Below, piece by piece: positions 34,501 to 44,609 of a stretch of DNA of 64,000 nucleotides. The DNA is taken from positions 1,550,001-1,614,000 of the forward strand of contig CM073194.1 of the NCBI GenBank assembly GCA_037042915.1, given 5' to 3'. A program made the translations under genes and the position numbers. Source of the DNA: Auricularia sp. M13 (lineage: Eukaryota > Basidiomycota > Agaricomycetes > Auriculariales > Auriculariaceae). The notes beneath the pieces are model-generated. The model was not told where the DNA came from. It made no database searches and saw only the letters and a list, made by a program, of their open reading frames with translations. Each line of letters starts with the position of its first letter. Positions within the stretch are counted from its first letter, which is position 1.

Positions 34501-35490
34501 CAAGTACTACGCACACACGGACGACACAGACATCTATCGCATCGCAATCAGTGAGTCAATGCAATGCCTTGGTTTCCTTGCTTACATAGTGTTAGTTATG
34601 TGCCCCAATCGCAAGCTCAAGTGGTTCGAAAAGACCTGGCTGCCAGCAGATATCGCCGAGGCGCGCCGCCTCGCGGTTGAACTCTTCAACACAAAATACA
34701 GGGGCAACAACGGCGCACCTGCCCCATCGGCTGTGTCTGCACGACCTGCGGTTGAACGGGTGAGTGCTGTTGCGATGCTGACGGTGCAGCATGCGCTGAC
34801 ATGTCCAGTCTGTGTATGCATACTGTGCGGATGAAGATGACTTGGCGCTCCCTGCGGACAAGGACACCATCGAGCACTACCTGGACTCGCCCGTTGTCTC
34901 GTATAGCGATGTACAGGCCTGCGGCGGGCAACTCAGCGGACATTGGGAACAACACCGCAAGTTCAGCCCTCGTGTTGCTCAAATGGCACTTGATGTCTTG
35001 AGTACACCAGGTGTGTGCTGACTCTTACCATCCTCCTTCCCACGTTCTGACGGTCTGCAGCTACCTCCGTCGATGTGGAGCGCTCGTTCTCGAACGGACG
35101 GATGCAGGTTGATCATCACCAGCATAACAAAAGTGCAGAAACATTCACGGCGCAGATGGCACTCGGTTCGTGGGACAACAGCCCATTCTGGCCTGGCATC
35201 GACTACTGCGCCGACCAGCTGGAGGAAATGAGTAACCGCAGTGCACCGAAGGGGTCCAAGTCGGGAAAGAGTGCAGGAACGTCCAAGACGTTCGCCATCC
35301 AGGTAGATTGAACTCGACATTGTTGTCGCTATCCTACATCCTGTGTACATACGTTATCCGCGGATTATCCGCAGATGTACACGGATAATCTGTGCTCCTC
35401 TACCCGTTCAGATACCAGATCAGCGAGATGGCGGTCTCCATCTGCAGATTCATCTGCGGATGATACCCGGATTACCCGTTCTCATCCCTA
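31574..35490 (+). mobile_element. hAT DNA transposon (3917 bp), apparently complete
   Basis: Ends TAGGGATGAGAACGG at 31574 and its inverted complement ending 35490; both sides carry the 8-bp duplication ATACTTGC (31566-31573 and 35491-35498). Subterminal regions hold many short repeats around ATCCGCGGAT and CGGATAATC on both sides, typical transposase-binding arrays. It contains one transposase gene with introns. The clean ends and duplication suggest a recent insertion, here into exon 1 of paralog C. Confidence 0.92.
31859..35311 (+). CDS. hAT transposase with N-terminal ubiquitin-like module
   Basis: Multi-exon gene inside the hAT element; the start is uncertain (ATG 31859 with an early intron is plausible). 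An early exon (about 32250-32440) looks like a ubiquitin-like beta-grasp segment and ends SPRLRGG at 32417-32437. Next is a BED-finger-like region around 32690-32890 (W, YDHYHISIK, CKTHPETH), then RNase-H-like parts: FTICADNATNNDKLV, RRIRCFAHIINLMAKV, VPTRWNSDF, and KLKWFEKTWLP. The C-terminal hATC dimerisation region is SVDVERSFSNGRMQVDHH and MALGSWDNSPFW. An acidic insert occurs at 33730-33840. I see no obvious stop breaking the exons, so the enzyme may be active. Confidence 0.8.
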
Positions 35491-35526
35491 ATACTTGCTA
35501 TACGAAATATAACAAGGGCGGGACAT
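35491..35526 (-). other. 5' piece of exon 1 of paralog C
   Basis: Start ATG at 35526; codes MSRPCYISYSKY up to the hAT target duplication. It is the missing beginning of paralog C, displaced 3.9 kb by the transposon; the following codons (HIPHAGYNTA) are at 31565-31537. Matches the leader MTRPYYTTESLLHIPHAGYC of paralog A. Confidence 0.8.
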
Positions 35527-35599
35527 CAGGAAAGTAGAGAGTTGCAGTCGTGGTTGTGGCACGCGGTTGAGAGCCTTCGGCCTTTCCCGCGGCCAAGCT

Positions 35600-36170
35600 C
35601 GGATCGATCATCGTCATACTGCGTGGAAGTCAGCTTGTTGCGGAGGCGCTCGCGAGTCGCCAGGGTACGCGTACGATTGCTGGCATTCTGCTGCGAAGAA
35701 ATGAGCTTGAGGCGCGGACATGCGAACGCTGCTCACCACGTCGGGGGGCGCGGCCATGACCATGACCATCCATAGCTCGCGCGCCTCGTCCAGCAGTCCG
35801 GCATTGTGGACGACCTCGACATTCTGCCAGCGGAGCTCGACTGCGCCTTACTTGACCGGTATCTACGTGATGAGCTCGACAGCGCCGTGAGCGACTCGTC
35901 TTCGGTGCTCGCCATGTCGGCAGGAGAGAGAAAGCTGAGCGCGGTCTGCAACTCCGCCTTTGCAGTTCTGTCCAGTCCAACGCCGTCGCGTCCGGCGCTG
36001 CCTGCTGCTCGCCGTCACCCAGCGCGTCGTTGTGCTGCCCAAATCGCCCGTTTACCACGCATACCTGCCCAAAGCCCGTGTATGCGCTCGAAGTTTCAGT
36101 CTCGCTCGCTGGCGCTTCGTAGTGCCCTCGCAATTAGCACAGAGACATGCTGCGAGCTCGAGGACGAGGA
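35600..36170 (-). pseudogene. Rearranged SART3/Prp24 fragment with its upstream flank
   Basis: 35740-35925 matches the first exon of the gene at 24852 (start region and the AAAREL-like stretch). 35600-35740 matches an internal part of the same gene (about 23160-23310), so the middle was deleted. 35930-36110 matches the promoter region 24860-25080. It lies directly 3' of paralog D, as the intact gene lies 3' of paralog B. Confidence 0.75.
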
Positions 36171-36224
36171 CAGCAATATCGAAAGCGCGATGTCGAGATG
36201 TGTTATACAGTTATGTGCGTTTTA

Positions 36225-37789
36225 TCAATCAGACACGTTGGACTCCGGGTCATCGTTCATGGCACGCAACATCTCGCCGAATAGATTCAGCGCGGTCCGC
36301 CCATAAGGATCTTGCCCTTTGAGCATCTCCAAGGCCTCCGATATCGGCACGGCAATACCATTGCCGAGCGGGGCAGACGAATCGAAACCGCCTGCGTACC
36401 AATATGTTATGGCCTGCCGGCCTCCCGATTCAGCGTCCGTTTTGCCAACAAAGTCCCACCATGTGTGGAATGTGACAAAGAATGGGTCCGACGTCCTTTC
36501 CGCCTTGGCCTGCGTCTCCACCCGTGGAATATCGGAACCCGGGACCTCGGTGTATTTCTTCCAGAGACGGGGAGGGCCAGACGAGTGCACTGCGAGTGAA
36601 AAAACTTTCAATATATGCTCGAGTAGCTTGGAAGCGACGGACCTTGACTTTAACATCGCTGAAAGGGTCCAACAGTAACGCGTTCAGATCATTGTCACCA
36701 TTATCCCGCGTGCTACGAGGAAGCGTGGTCATTTTGCGCGTCACGCTCAGATGCTCTGGAGAGAAAACGGTGCCCGGTGCGAGGTATACGCAGCCACGCC
36801 GTTTGTCGAACAGAACGGCGCCTGTCTGCACCTTGTAATCTCTATAGAGCAGTTAAAACCGCCGACCGCGTTCGGTGGGAGCGCACTCACGCGGCGGGCC
36901 AAATCGCGTAGCTGATGATCCTGGTTGTATTCTTTGTCGCAACCGGGAAAGTGGGACAGGTGATCATTGCCGGCGTGTAAAAATCTGAATCTTCTGGGTG
37001 GCGCACAAACTGTCGAGTCCATTTATCGTGGTCGCCCGAGCGTTGACGAAGTTCCGGGGGCAGGTTTTTGGTGGCCGCCCAGATCTTCTCGAATAGCCGC
37101 AGGATTGCGACGGCAACGACGTCGTATAACTTGTCCCTTTGGATCTCGTACACCGCATCGTCTAGCGGGAGAAAGTGCACGGCGCAATAATCGCCGGTCG
37201 GCTTCTGTGGTGGCGGACCACCAGCGCGTACCATCCCGCCATACCACCACAGGTTGGTCTGACGACCGTCCTCGAGATGAGGCAGGTTGGACGCGGGTAG
37301 GTATCCAATATCGAGTGCAATGGAGAATGGCGCCGTGGTGACATTGTCGCTGAAGGCGAGCTCTGGTGCTGGCCAGGTTGGGTCGTCTTCCGCTTCCTCA
37401 GGATTCTCGAAGCGATACCGCCTCGTAGGCTTGCACAGAGGTAAAGGATCAATCACATAGCCCGTCTAAAGAAGACGAAGAGTTTAGTGCTCAACCCATC
37501 AAAGCGACTCAATTGTACCTCGACTAGATAGCCCAGCGGTGACCGGAGTAGATCGTCAAGGGAGTGCGGGACACGAGAACGAGGCAGTCCGATGATATGA
37601 GTGTACGAATCTTCTACAAGGAGCACTTCATCCCTGTCGTTGATCACGACCGCGCCTGTCTGAAAAACGAGATCGCTTGAAACATGGTCAAAGTTGCTCT
37701 GCAGAGTGTTGGAACGCCACATACGATGCACAATATGCGGCGTGTCGAATGTGGCGCGAGCTGTCGTCTGTATGATACGGGGTGCTCAT
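36225..37789 (-). CDS. Paralog D: tandem degenerate-Nudix protein with a frameshift in the last exon
   Basis: Exons 37789-37725, 37675-37519, 37465-36891, 36841-36643 and 36589-36225, GT-AG. The leader is MSTPYHTDDSSRHIRHAAYC. Half 1: FQTGAVVINDRDEVLLVED, GLPRSRVPHSLDDLLRSPLG, ETGYVIDPLPLCKPTRRY, NLWWYGGM. Half 2: VQTGAVLFDKRRGCVYLAPG, LPRSTRDNG, FHTWWDFVGK, ITYWYAGGFDSS. The last exon is one base short: CTRLALP and RLWKKYTEVPG are in different frames across the CCCTCCCC run near 36567. Mutation or homopolymer assembly error cannot be told apart here. If intact, about 454 aa. Confidence 0.75.
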
Positions 37790-38573
37790 CGAACGTGGCA
37801 CTGGGCGTGGGGTGAATCGATGGGTGGAATGAGCCAAGTTCTGCGAGGTAGACTGAGAGTCATGGCACGGTTCGCTCCGAAGGAGGTTTCCGATCAATGT
37901 ATTTACGTTCCAAAGCGGAGGCAGTCCATCGGATGGGCCCACCAGCTCCGAATGTGCCTACCTACCTACCTTAGCACCTACTACAAATCGAGAGAACCAA
38001 CCTGCGACCAACACTATGAATCTCAGCATAGACTCGACTCCCCAACGACACACCTCTGGCGGAATTTCGTTCAACAGGAAGCAGTCTGATCTCAAGCCCC
38101 TCATTCAACAAGAGGTTGAAGGAGCTGTGACTATTCTCCGGTATCATGTCGATATTCACGTCTATGGCCGGCCTACTCGTTGAGATGAGTCCTCGAGTCG
38201 CGGCCCATGACTGAGTTCCTGCGCAAGTTCAGGCTGGAGCATTCAAGAGTACACAAGAGCCGCGGCGCAGCCTCAGGGTTTCGGGGCAAATAGTAAGAGT
38301 ACACGGGCTGGGAGGAGGATCCTGAGGAAAGCCGACATGCACCTCGACGGCAGAAATACTTGGAATTCAATACCCACGGCGGGTGGACGTGTGCGTGGGC
38401 TTGTGCAGTCGATTACTTCGAGTGTCAGACATGCATGGCATGCATCTGAAAGGCGGGCATCCAACAGAGTCGTAACAATCGATTGTTGTAGACGTTAGGT
38501 ACATGGAATAGCCTTTGGAAAGCAGGTAGAAAGCTTGACAGAACCAGAGCAGTGCGTGACTACGAGGCAGCCA
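37790..38573. other. Intergenic with (CTAC)n repeat
   Basis: 5' flank of paralog D, with CTACCTACCTACC at about 37957-37976, and 3' flank of paralog E, with a piece (38343-38405) related to the repeats at 26042 and 29227. No gene is supported. Confidence 0.5.
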
Positions 38574-40065
38574 TCACGCGTCATCGTCGCCCTTGACAGT
38601 GTCCCAGAGCTCGCTAAATAACGATAAAACCACCCAACCAAAAGGGTCCGTCGCTTTCAGTCCATCGATGGCCTGAGCCAATGGCACGGGAACACAGTCC
38701 GCCGGGGTCTCCAACGAGGCGTCGAAGGCCCCCGCATACCAAAACGTGATGCCCTGGTGGCCGCGAGAAGTCGCAACAGTCTTGAGATGGAGATCCCAAT
38801 GAGTCCTGAACGTGACGAAAAACGGGCCGGTCGTCTTCTTGAATTCCGCCCGCGTCTCCGCCTCTGGCACTTCGGAGCCGTCGACAAAGCGGTATTTCTT
38901 GGTCAGCCGAGGAAGTGGAAGACGTGTGCACTGAAAGCCCGTTCAACGAGAATACCGACTGTGCGGGGTCAAGTGGCTTACCGTTTTCAATACACCGCTC
39001 AGCGGTGACTGCAGCAACGAGCCGACATCGTTCCCGTCACATCGCGGAATGGTCGTCCGGTCAGACTTCAACAGAATTACACCCCGCTCCTTGTCGAAAA
39101 GAATGGCCCCTGTTTGAACAAAGAAGTCCCTGCGCTACAGTGAGAACGACACGAACGGTGTCTTCCAGGAGAGAAATGGCGCACGACGCTGCCCAGAAGG
39201 CATTGTTCACAATTTCCGAAGAGTTTGGCGTCGCGACGGGGAACATCGGATCCTCCATCATCCCAGCAGGATAGCACTCTATATCGTCCTCGTGTCGCAT
39301 GTGAGGGGCCCGGCGGCACACTTGCTTGTTTGAGAGCGCCGCCCGAACTTCTGTTGGCAAGCACTTAGTTGCCGCCCACAGCTTCTCAAAGAGACGCAAC
39401 GCCCGGACGCCGATGCTATCCTGAAGGGGCCGGTTATCGATCATATAGATCGCATCCTGAATAGGCAGAAAATGCACTAGGCCCGGAGACGGCGCACACG
39501 TTGGTATGCGACGGTTCACGAACCCAGCATACCACCAGACAATGGATTGGCGCCCATCTGCAAGCCGTGACATGTTTGAGAATGGAAGATAGGCCAGATC
39601 CAATGCAATAGCAAACGGAGTGGTGGCAACGTGCTCCGTGAATGCCAAATCTGGCCGCGGATCGTAACGCGCAGCATCGGGGTCTTTGTATCGGCGTATG
39701 GGCATGCAGAGCGGCAGCGGATCCACGTTCAGGCCAGTCTGTATACACATGTAAGTGACAATGCAGAACATCCAATAAAAAAGACCTGACCTCGTCCAGG
39801 AATGCAAGGGGCGCCGCGAGGAGATCGTCGAGCGAGTGCGGGACATGTGATCGTGGTAAACCGATAATGCCCGTTACGGGGTCTTCAACAAGCATTACAT
39901 GAGCTTTATGGTTGAGCACAACGGCAGCCGTCTGAAAGACAAGGTCGCTGCAACACCGTCAGCGGATGGCAGAGCAACGGACGACTGGACATACGAGGCA
40001 CAGTATGCAGACTGGCTTATGTGGTAAGAGCTTTCGCTCCCGGCTGTATAATAGGGGCGTGTCAT
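38574..40065 (-). CDS. Paralog E: tandem degenerate-Nudix protein, intact
   Basis: Exons 40065-39995, 39947-39791, 39738-39188, 39129-38982 and 38930-38574; all GT-AG, 427 aa, no break. The leader is MTRPYYTAGSESSYHISQSA. Half 1: FQTAAVVLNHKAHVMLVED, GLPRSHVPHSLDDLLAAPLA, DETGLNVDPLPLCMPIRRY and IVWWYAGF. Half 2: VQTGAILFDKERGVILL, IPRCDGNDVGSLLQSPL, CTRLPLPRLTKKYRF, FFVTFRTHWD, ITFWYAGAFDAS, then ELWDTVKGDDDA. In half 1 the turn-helix reads S-x5-L-x7-L-A-F-L-D-E-T-G-L, the exact Nudix-box spacing (G-x5-E-x7-R-E-U-x-E-E-x-G-U) with only D, E, G and the hydrophobics kept. Role unknown. Confidence 0.82.
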
Positions 40066-40600
40066 ATTATCGCCGAGCTAGGAACCATGACACTCGCGAC
40101 GGCGTGCAAAGGAGAGATTGAGCTGAATCGGCGGTTGCTGAACCATATTGAGCGCCTGTAAGAAAGAAGTCGTCGAATACGATGCGGGCGTTCAATGGCG
40201 ACGACGCCTGGGATGCTCAACGTTCAACAGCCCGTCGCGTCGGCGCACCGTACTCTAGCAGGCTGCAAGCAATCACAGAACAACGAGACCCTGAGACGCG
40301 TCGGCCCAATATGGGAAGAATTTTCAACGGCAGAGCTCGATCTCAAGAGACAAATGCAAGTTGAATTGCGTGCGTGGTGATCTACTCTATTACAGGCTGG
40401 CACCGCCAGTGGTCCCTACTTACGAGACTTTCAAGTCGTAGCGCAATTTCTGCCAAAAGGAATAACGGGGAGGGGGCGGGTGTGTGGGGGTATTAAGTGC
40501 GTAGTGCTACAGGCGAGGTGGTGTATGGGATACTTGATTGAAGGCGTCTACTGGAAATAAAACACGGTGGCCTGCCTCCTGCGAAGCAAACGGTTGACGT
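40066..40600. other. Intergenic
   Basis: 5' flank of paralog E and 3' flank of the sulfoxide reductase gene. A G-rich tract (GGGGAGGGGGCGGGTGTGTGGGGG) lies near 40468-40491. No gene is supported. Confidence 0.5.
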
Positions 40601-41295
40601 TCACTGCAGGGAAAACACGGCGCGTGACGCAACGATGCGTGCGATGCGCTCGAGGCCGGCCTGGTCGTCGTGGTCGAAGGCGGCGGGGGCCAGGCAGTCG
40701 AGGTCGAAGACGCCGACGGTGCAGCCGTCGACGACGAGCGGGATGACGATCTCCGAGCGCGTGTCGGCGTCGCAGGCGATATGGCCTGGGTACTCGAACA
40801 CGTCGGCGACGCGCACAGTGCGGCCGGAGGTGTAGGCGTCCGCGCAGACGCCGCGGCCGGGGTGGACGTCGATGCGCTGGCACGCGGGCTTGCCGCAGAA
40901 CGGGCCGAGCAGCAGCGCCGGCGAGGTGTTGGCGGCGAAGGGCCCGGGGAAGTGCGACGACTCGAGGTAGAATCCTTCGAAATTTCGAAATAACTTCAGT
41001 TGAAAATCTGACAGGGATGCGCGACGACGCCACCCACCACACCAGTTGACCGCGCTGTCGCCGGTGCCAAAGGCCGCGGGGAACGCCGCGAGCGCGCTGT
41101 AGACGAGCGAGGCGGCGTTCGCGAGCGTCGTCTGGGCCGGCGTGAGCGGGGGGTTCAGCGTTCAGCACGACGGCGACGCACGACCCAGTTGGTCTTGGGC
41201 TCGAGCAGGGCGTCGAGCTGGTCGGCGACGAGCGCCCAGAACTCTTTCTTGGACGCGATGTGCTTCGGGATCAGGGCAGAGTCGGCGTGCGGCAT
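40601..41295 (-). CDS. Free methionine-R-sulfoxide reductase (GAF-domain fRMsr)
   Basis: Exons 41295-41182, 41131-41038 and 40974-40601 (GT-AG; 193 aa, in frame). It is a single GAF domain: NWCGFYLESS, LLLGPFCGKPACQRIDVHPG, RGVCADAY, IACDADTRSEIVIPLV and GVFDLDCLAP. The three conserved cysteines in FCGKPAC and GVC are those used by the fRMsr family (yeast YKL069W type), which reduces free Met-R-sulfoxide with thioredoxin. The usual family length is about 180 aa. Cytosolic oxidative-stress repair. Divergently paired with the glycolipid transfer gene. Confidence 0.9.
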
Positions 41296-41417
41296 GGCAC
41301 TGGCACTGGCAGCGCTGACAACCGTTGACGGGGAGGGTCGGCCCGGCAAGTGCCGCAATCGCAGCTCGCTCTCCCCTGTCCCGCCCATTTCTGCGATCGC
41401 TGCCCGATACTGCGACA
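41296..41417. promoter_or_regulatory. Bidirectional promoter, fRMsr / GLTP
   Basis: Only 122 bases separate the two start codons, so this is a shared divergent promoter. It contains GGCACTGGCACTGGCA repeats at 41296-41313. No TATA box is obvious. Confidence 0.5.
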
Positions 41418-42342
41418 ATGAGCACCTACTTCGACACCGTCAAGAAGGTGAGCACCAGGATTATCCTGCCCGCGCTCTTACTTATCGCCAGTATCCGCCC
41501 AGTCCTTTGCCGATGTGCCCGTCACCGACGACGGCGTAGACACCGTTGCCTTCCTCGACGCCTCCGAGGGCCTTGTCAAGATATTTGGTCCGCCTCGCCG
41601 CCGCCTGCTTCAGTCTTAGGCTCATCTTAACGCCGTGTCAGATCTGCTGGGCTCGGCCGCGTTCTCCGTCGTCCAGAAGGATATCTCCGGCAACATCGTC
41701 GTATGTAGTAACCCCCCACCCTGAACCTATGTCGCTCTGAATTTTCTCTTCTTCAGAAAGTCCGCACGCGCTACGACGCGTTCCCGAGCAAGTCCGCGAC
41801 GCTCGAGCAGCTCGTCAAGAACGAGTGGACGACGGAGAAGAAGCGCACGGCGACGGAAGGCCTCATGTGGCTTCTCCGCGGCCTCAACTTCACGTGCCAG
41901 GCCCTCAAGTCGAGCCACGAAAACAAGACCGAGGAGCTCGAGGCGAGCTTTTCGAGGGCCTACGAGGGCACGCTCAAGAAGCACCATTCCTTCCTCGTCA
42001 GGCCGCTCTTCGCCGTACGTTCCATTCCATTCTTTGTCCCGCTCGTTTCCCGTGCCCGTCCTGGATTGACGCGCCTGCCAACCGTCCGGCCCGTCTCCGC
42101 GGCGCTTGCATGTCCCCGTTCCGACCTTCCGTGTCACTCACTGTACACTGACGCCCGCCGCCGCCCTGCAGGTCGCGATGAAGGCGTGCCCCTACCGCGC
42201 CGACTTCTACGCCAAGCTCGGCTCGCCGCCGGAAAAGGTGCACGAGGAGCTCGGCAAGTGGGTCAATGCGCTCGACGCCATCGTCAAGCGCCTTGAAGCC
42301 TTCTACGAAAAGAACGGCTACTCCAAGGGCCCCTTCGCCTGA
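41418..42342 (+). CDS. Glycolipid transfer protein (GLTP fold)
   Basis: Exons 41418-41447, 41503-41587, 41642-41700, 41757-42014 and 42172-42342 (GT-AG; 200 aa, in frame). Family residues: DISGNIVKVR (the D-x3-N-x2-K sphingolipid headgroup contact), TEGLMWLLRGLNFTCQALK (W contact), KKHHSFLVRPLFAVAMKACP (His contact) and RADFYAKLG. GLTP proteins move glycosphingolipids between membranes in the cytosol. The length matches the family. The first exon codes only ten residues; the ATG is supported by the splice phase. Confidence 0.92.
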
Positions 42343-43658
42343 TACCCCTCTACCGCACGTCATCCCACCTACGCACCCTCCCCACGACCCCCGGCATGAT
42401 CTACAGTGTACTGCACCGCGACTGTTTCCTCTGAAAATTTTAGCCTGCGCCTTTGTTGTTGTTTTCTTCTGTTTCTTTCTTTCCCGGCGAGTGCTTACCT
42501 GGAGGCCCGCATTTTCAACTCGATCGTGCGCGATACGTAGGGATTGACTCGTCAACAGCGCGATCAGTAGCCTCAACATCGAAAGCGTGGCGCCGATGCA
42601 TTGAAGTAGACCTTGCCAGTGCCACTCCATGCCGGGTACAGAACGCAGGTTCCACCACCGGTAGCAGCGATATTCTGATTCATGATTAGGCGCATACTAA
42701 GTACACTGGGTTTCCGCCAGAAATTAGAATGCTCCTCTCCGGTCCTCAAGAGTCAACGCGTGAGCCAGTACAGTACTAGTGTCATCACGTGATGCAGCCG
42801 CTGAGCGCAAAAGTCAAGAAGACTACCGACATCGTTTTACCTCATTCTTTCCATTAAAAACGTAGCTTTAGAAGAGTGATGCCTTCCCGCGACGAGAGCA
42901 TGGTCCGAAGAGTCGACTGCTATGGGCGCAGCATGCCCGGGGCCGCCGAAATGGTTCAGCCGTACTACTCTTCCTTCTCAGGCTCCTCCACCCAGCCCGT
43001 ATAGTCTGACCCTTTATGTACACATAGAACACGTTTCTTAACTTTAGATAGAGCCCGCGATAACAGTTAAAGTACTGAAGCTTGTGGGACCGAGATATTT
43101 CTCAACAGTTACGGTCACGCTTTGGTGACCGTTTCTTATCTGTGGACCCCTGGTTCGGCGTTTGCCAATTCTGGCTCAGAATTTCGTTTGCCTCCGCAAA
43201 ATCGCTGCCGCCGCCGCGTCTTATAAACCTCCTATGTGCCGCGCTGGGGTACTCGGGAACTGGATGTACCATGAATCCCGTTGCCTCAATTGCGCCCTCT
43301 CTTGACGCTGGGAGCGCAAAAAATTGCCCAAAGTGCCTCCGGTTGCACCCGACTAGCATCCGACGCGCTGTTCCGCGGGCGCAGATTTGGGGCCGGGGCG
43401 CACTGTGCACAGTCTCTTGGGGCACTTTTCAATGTCTTCCTGTCAATGGTTTGCATTTTTGGAAACTAGATTGGTGGCTTGCTTTAATGGGGGGATAATA
43501 TCCAAGAATGTGCTCAATTTATTAATGGCTAATTACTGACTGAAGTGGCACGGCACAGGTGACGCCGGAGCTCGAATAGACTCCTGACGGCATCGGTGCG
43601 CTGGGCCCTCGAGCTCGCGCACCCGCACGCCCGTATGGCGCGGCCAGTCGCCGTACCA
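42343..43658. other. Intergenic, about 1.3 kb
   Basis: 3' flank of GLTP (T-rich at 42430-42485) and 5' flank of the next gene. An open frame at 43082-43498 has no recognisable domain or codon pattern, and I do not accept it as a gene. Confidence 0.45.
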
Positions 43659-44609
43659 ATGTACGGGCTTGCCGCGCCGTTCCCGAGCGGCAAGCCGGCG
43701 CTCACGGCCATGGAGGTCAAGGCGCAGCCGACGAGTAGCGCCAAGAGCGCGTTCTTCCGCCGCCTGCGCGACTGGCAGGAGCGGAATGGGCCTATGGCGC
43801 CGGAGATGGATGTGCAGCGGCCGGATATTCGGGATGCGGAGGACGATGTGAAGGAGGACGAGCATCCGTGCGTATTTTTGCATGATGGATGGGTGTGCGG
43901 GGTGCTGATGCAGTTACCGCTGTGCAGGTATGAAGGCGTTGTGGAGCTGCCGCATGAGGGTGTTGAGGCGTCGCCGAGTGGGAGTACGGTCACTGGGCGC
44001 AGGTGTGTCTTGCATCTTTTCGCGCGCTGTGGCTGATGAGCGTGCGCGTGTACAGCGCGGTGTCGTACGACTGCACGACGGACACGTCGTCGACGCTGAG
44101 CGAGCCGCTCGAGGCCGAGCACGAGACGCCGCGCCGGCGGCGCGACTTTGGCCCTGGACCCAGCCCTGCGCGCGAGCATGGCAGCATCATCCGCACGGCT
44201 GCGCGGGTGACGCGCGCAGGCGAGTTCATCGCCAGTGCCGTGCGCGAGGGTACACCGGAGCTTGTGAGCGGTGTAAGGCTTGTGAGTTTGAGTGGCGTTG
44301 TGGACTCAGCGCCGAGGTTGGCGGTTGGTGCTGTTGGGAGGGGGGTTGGCAACGGTGCGTATTCCGGTTTGCCTGCGCGATGCTTGCGCTGACGCTCCCG
44401 CAGCTCCGACGCTGACGCCGAGCCCGGATCCGCGCATGAGGGCGTTTGGCCAGATGCAGCTCATCGAGCCCCACGCGGCCGCGCGCGAGTCTGCGCTGAG
44501 CTATTTGACGACGAGCAGTGCGGCTGAGGATCCGGACGAGGACGAGGACCCAGCTATTGCGCAGGCGAGGCGCGCGCTGCATATGGGCCGCGGGGCGCCG
44601 TTGCGTTAG
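43659..44609 (+). CDS. Unrecognised protein, four exons
   Basis: Exons 43659-43867, 43928-44002, 44056-44354 and 44404-44609 (all GT-AG and phase-consistent; 262 aa). I do not recognise the family. Visible features: MYGLAAPFPSGKPALTAMEV, a charged segment RPDIRDAEDDVKEDEHP, SAVSYDCTTDTSSTLSE, a basic/Pro stretch ETPRRRRDFGPGPSP, a helix TAARVTRAGEFIASAVREGT, and an acidic AEDPDEDEDP near the end. No signal or membrane segment. An in-frame ATG at 43635 is an alternative start. A dyad motif overlaps the start codon. Expressed gene status is likely from the splice logic only. Confidence 0.6.

Noticed and set aside
43082-43498. 138-codon plus-strand frame
   Set aside because: No motif, odd composition (many Trp and Arg with no domain) and no flanking splice or promoter support.
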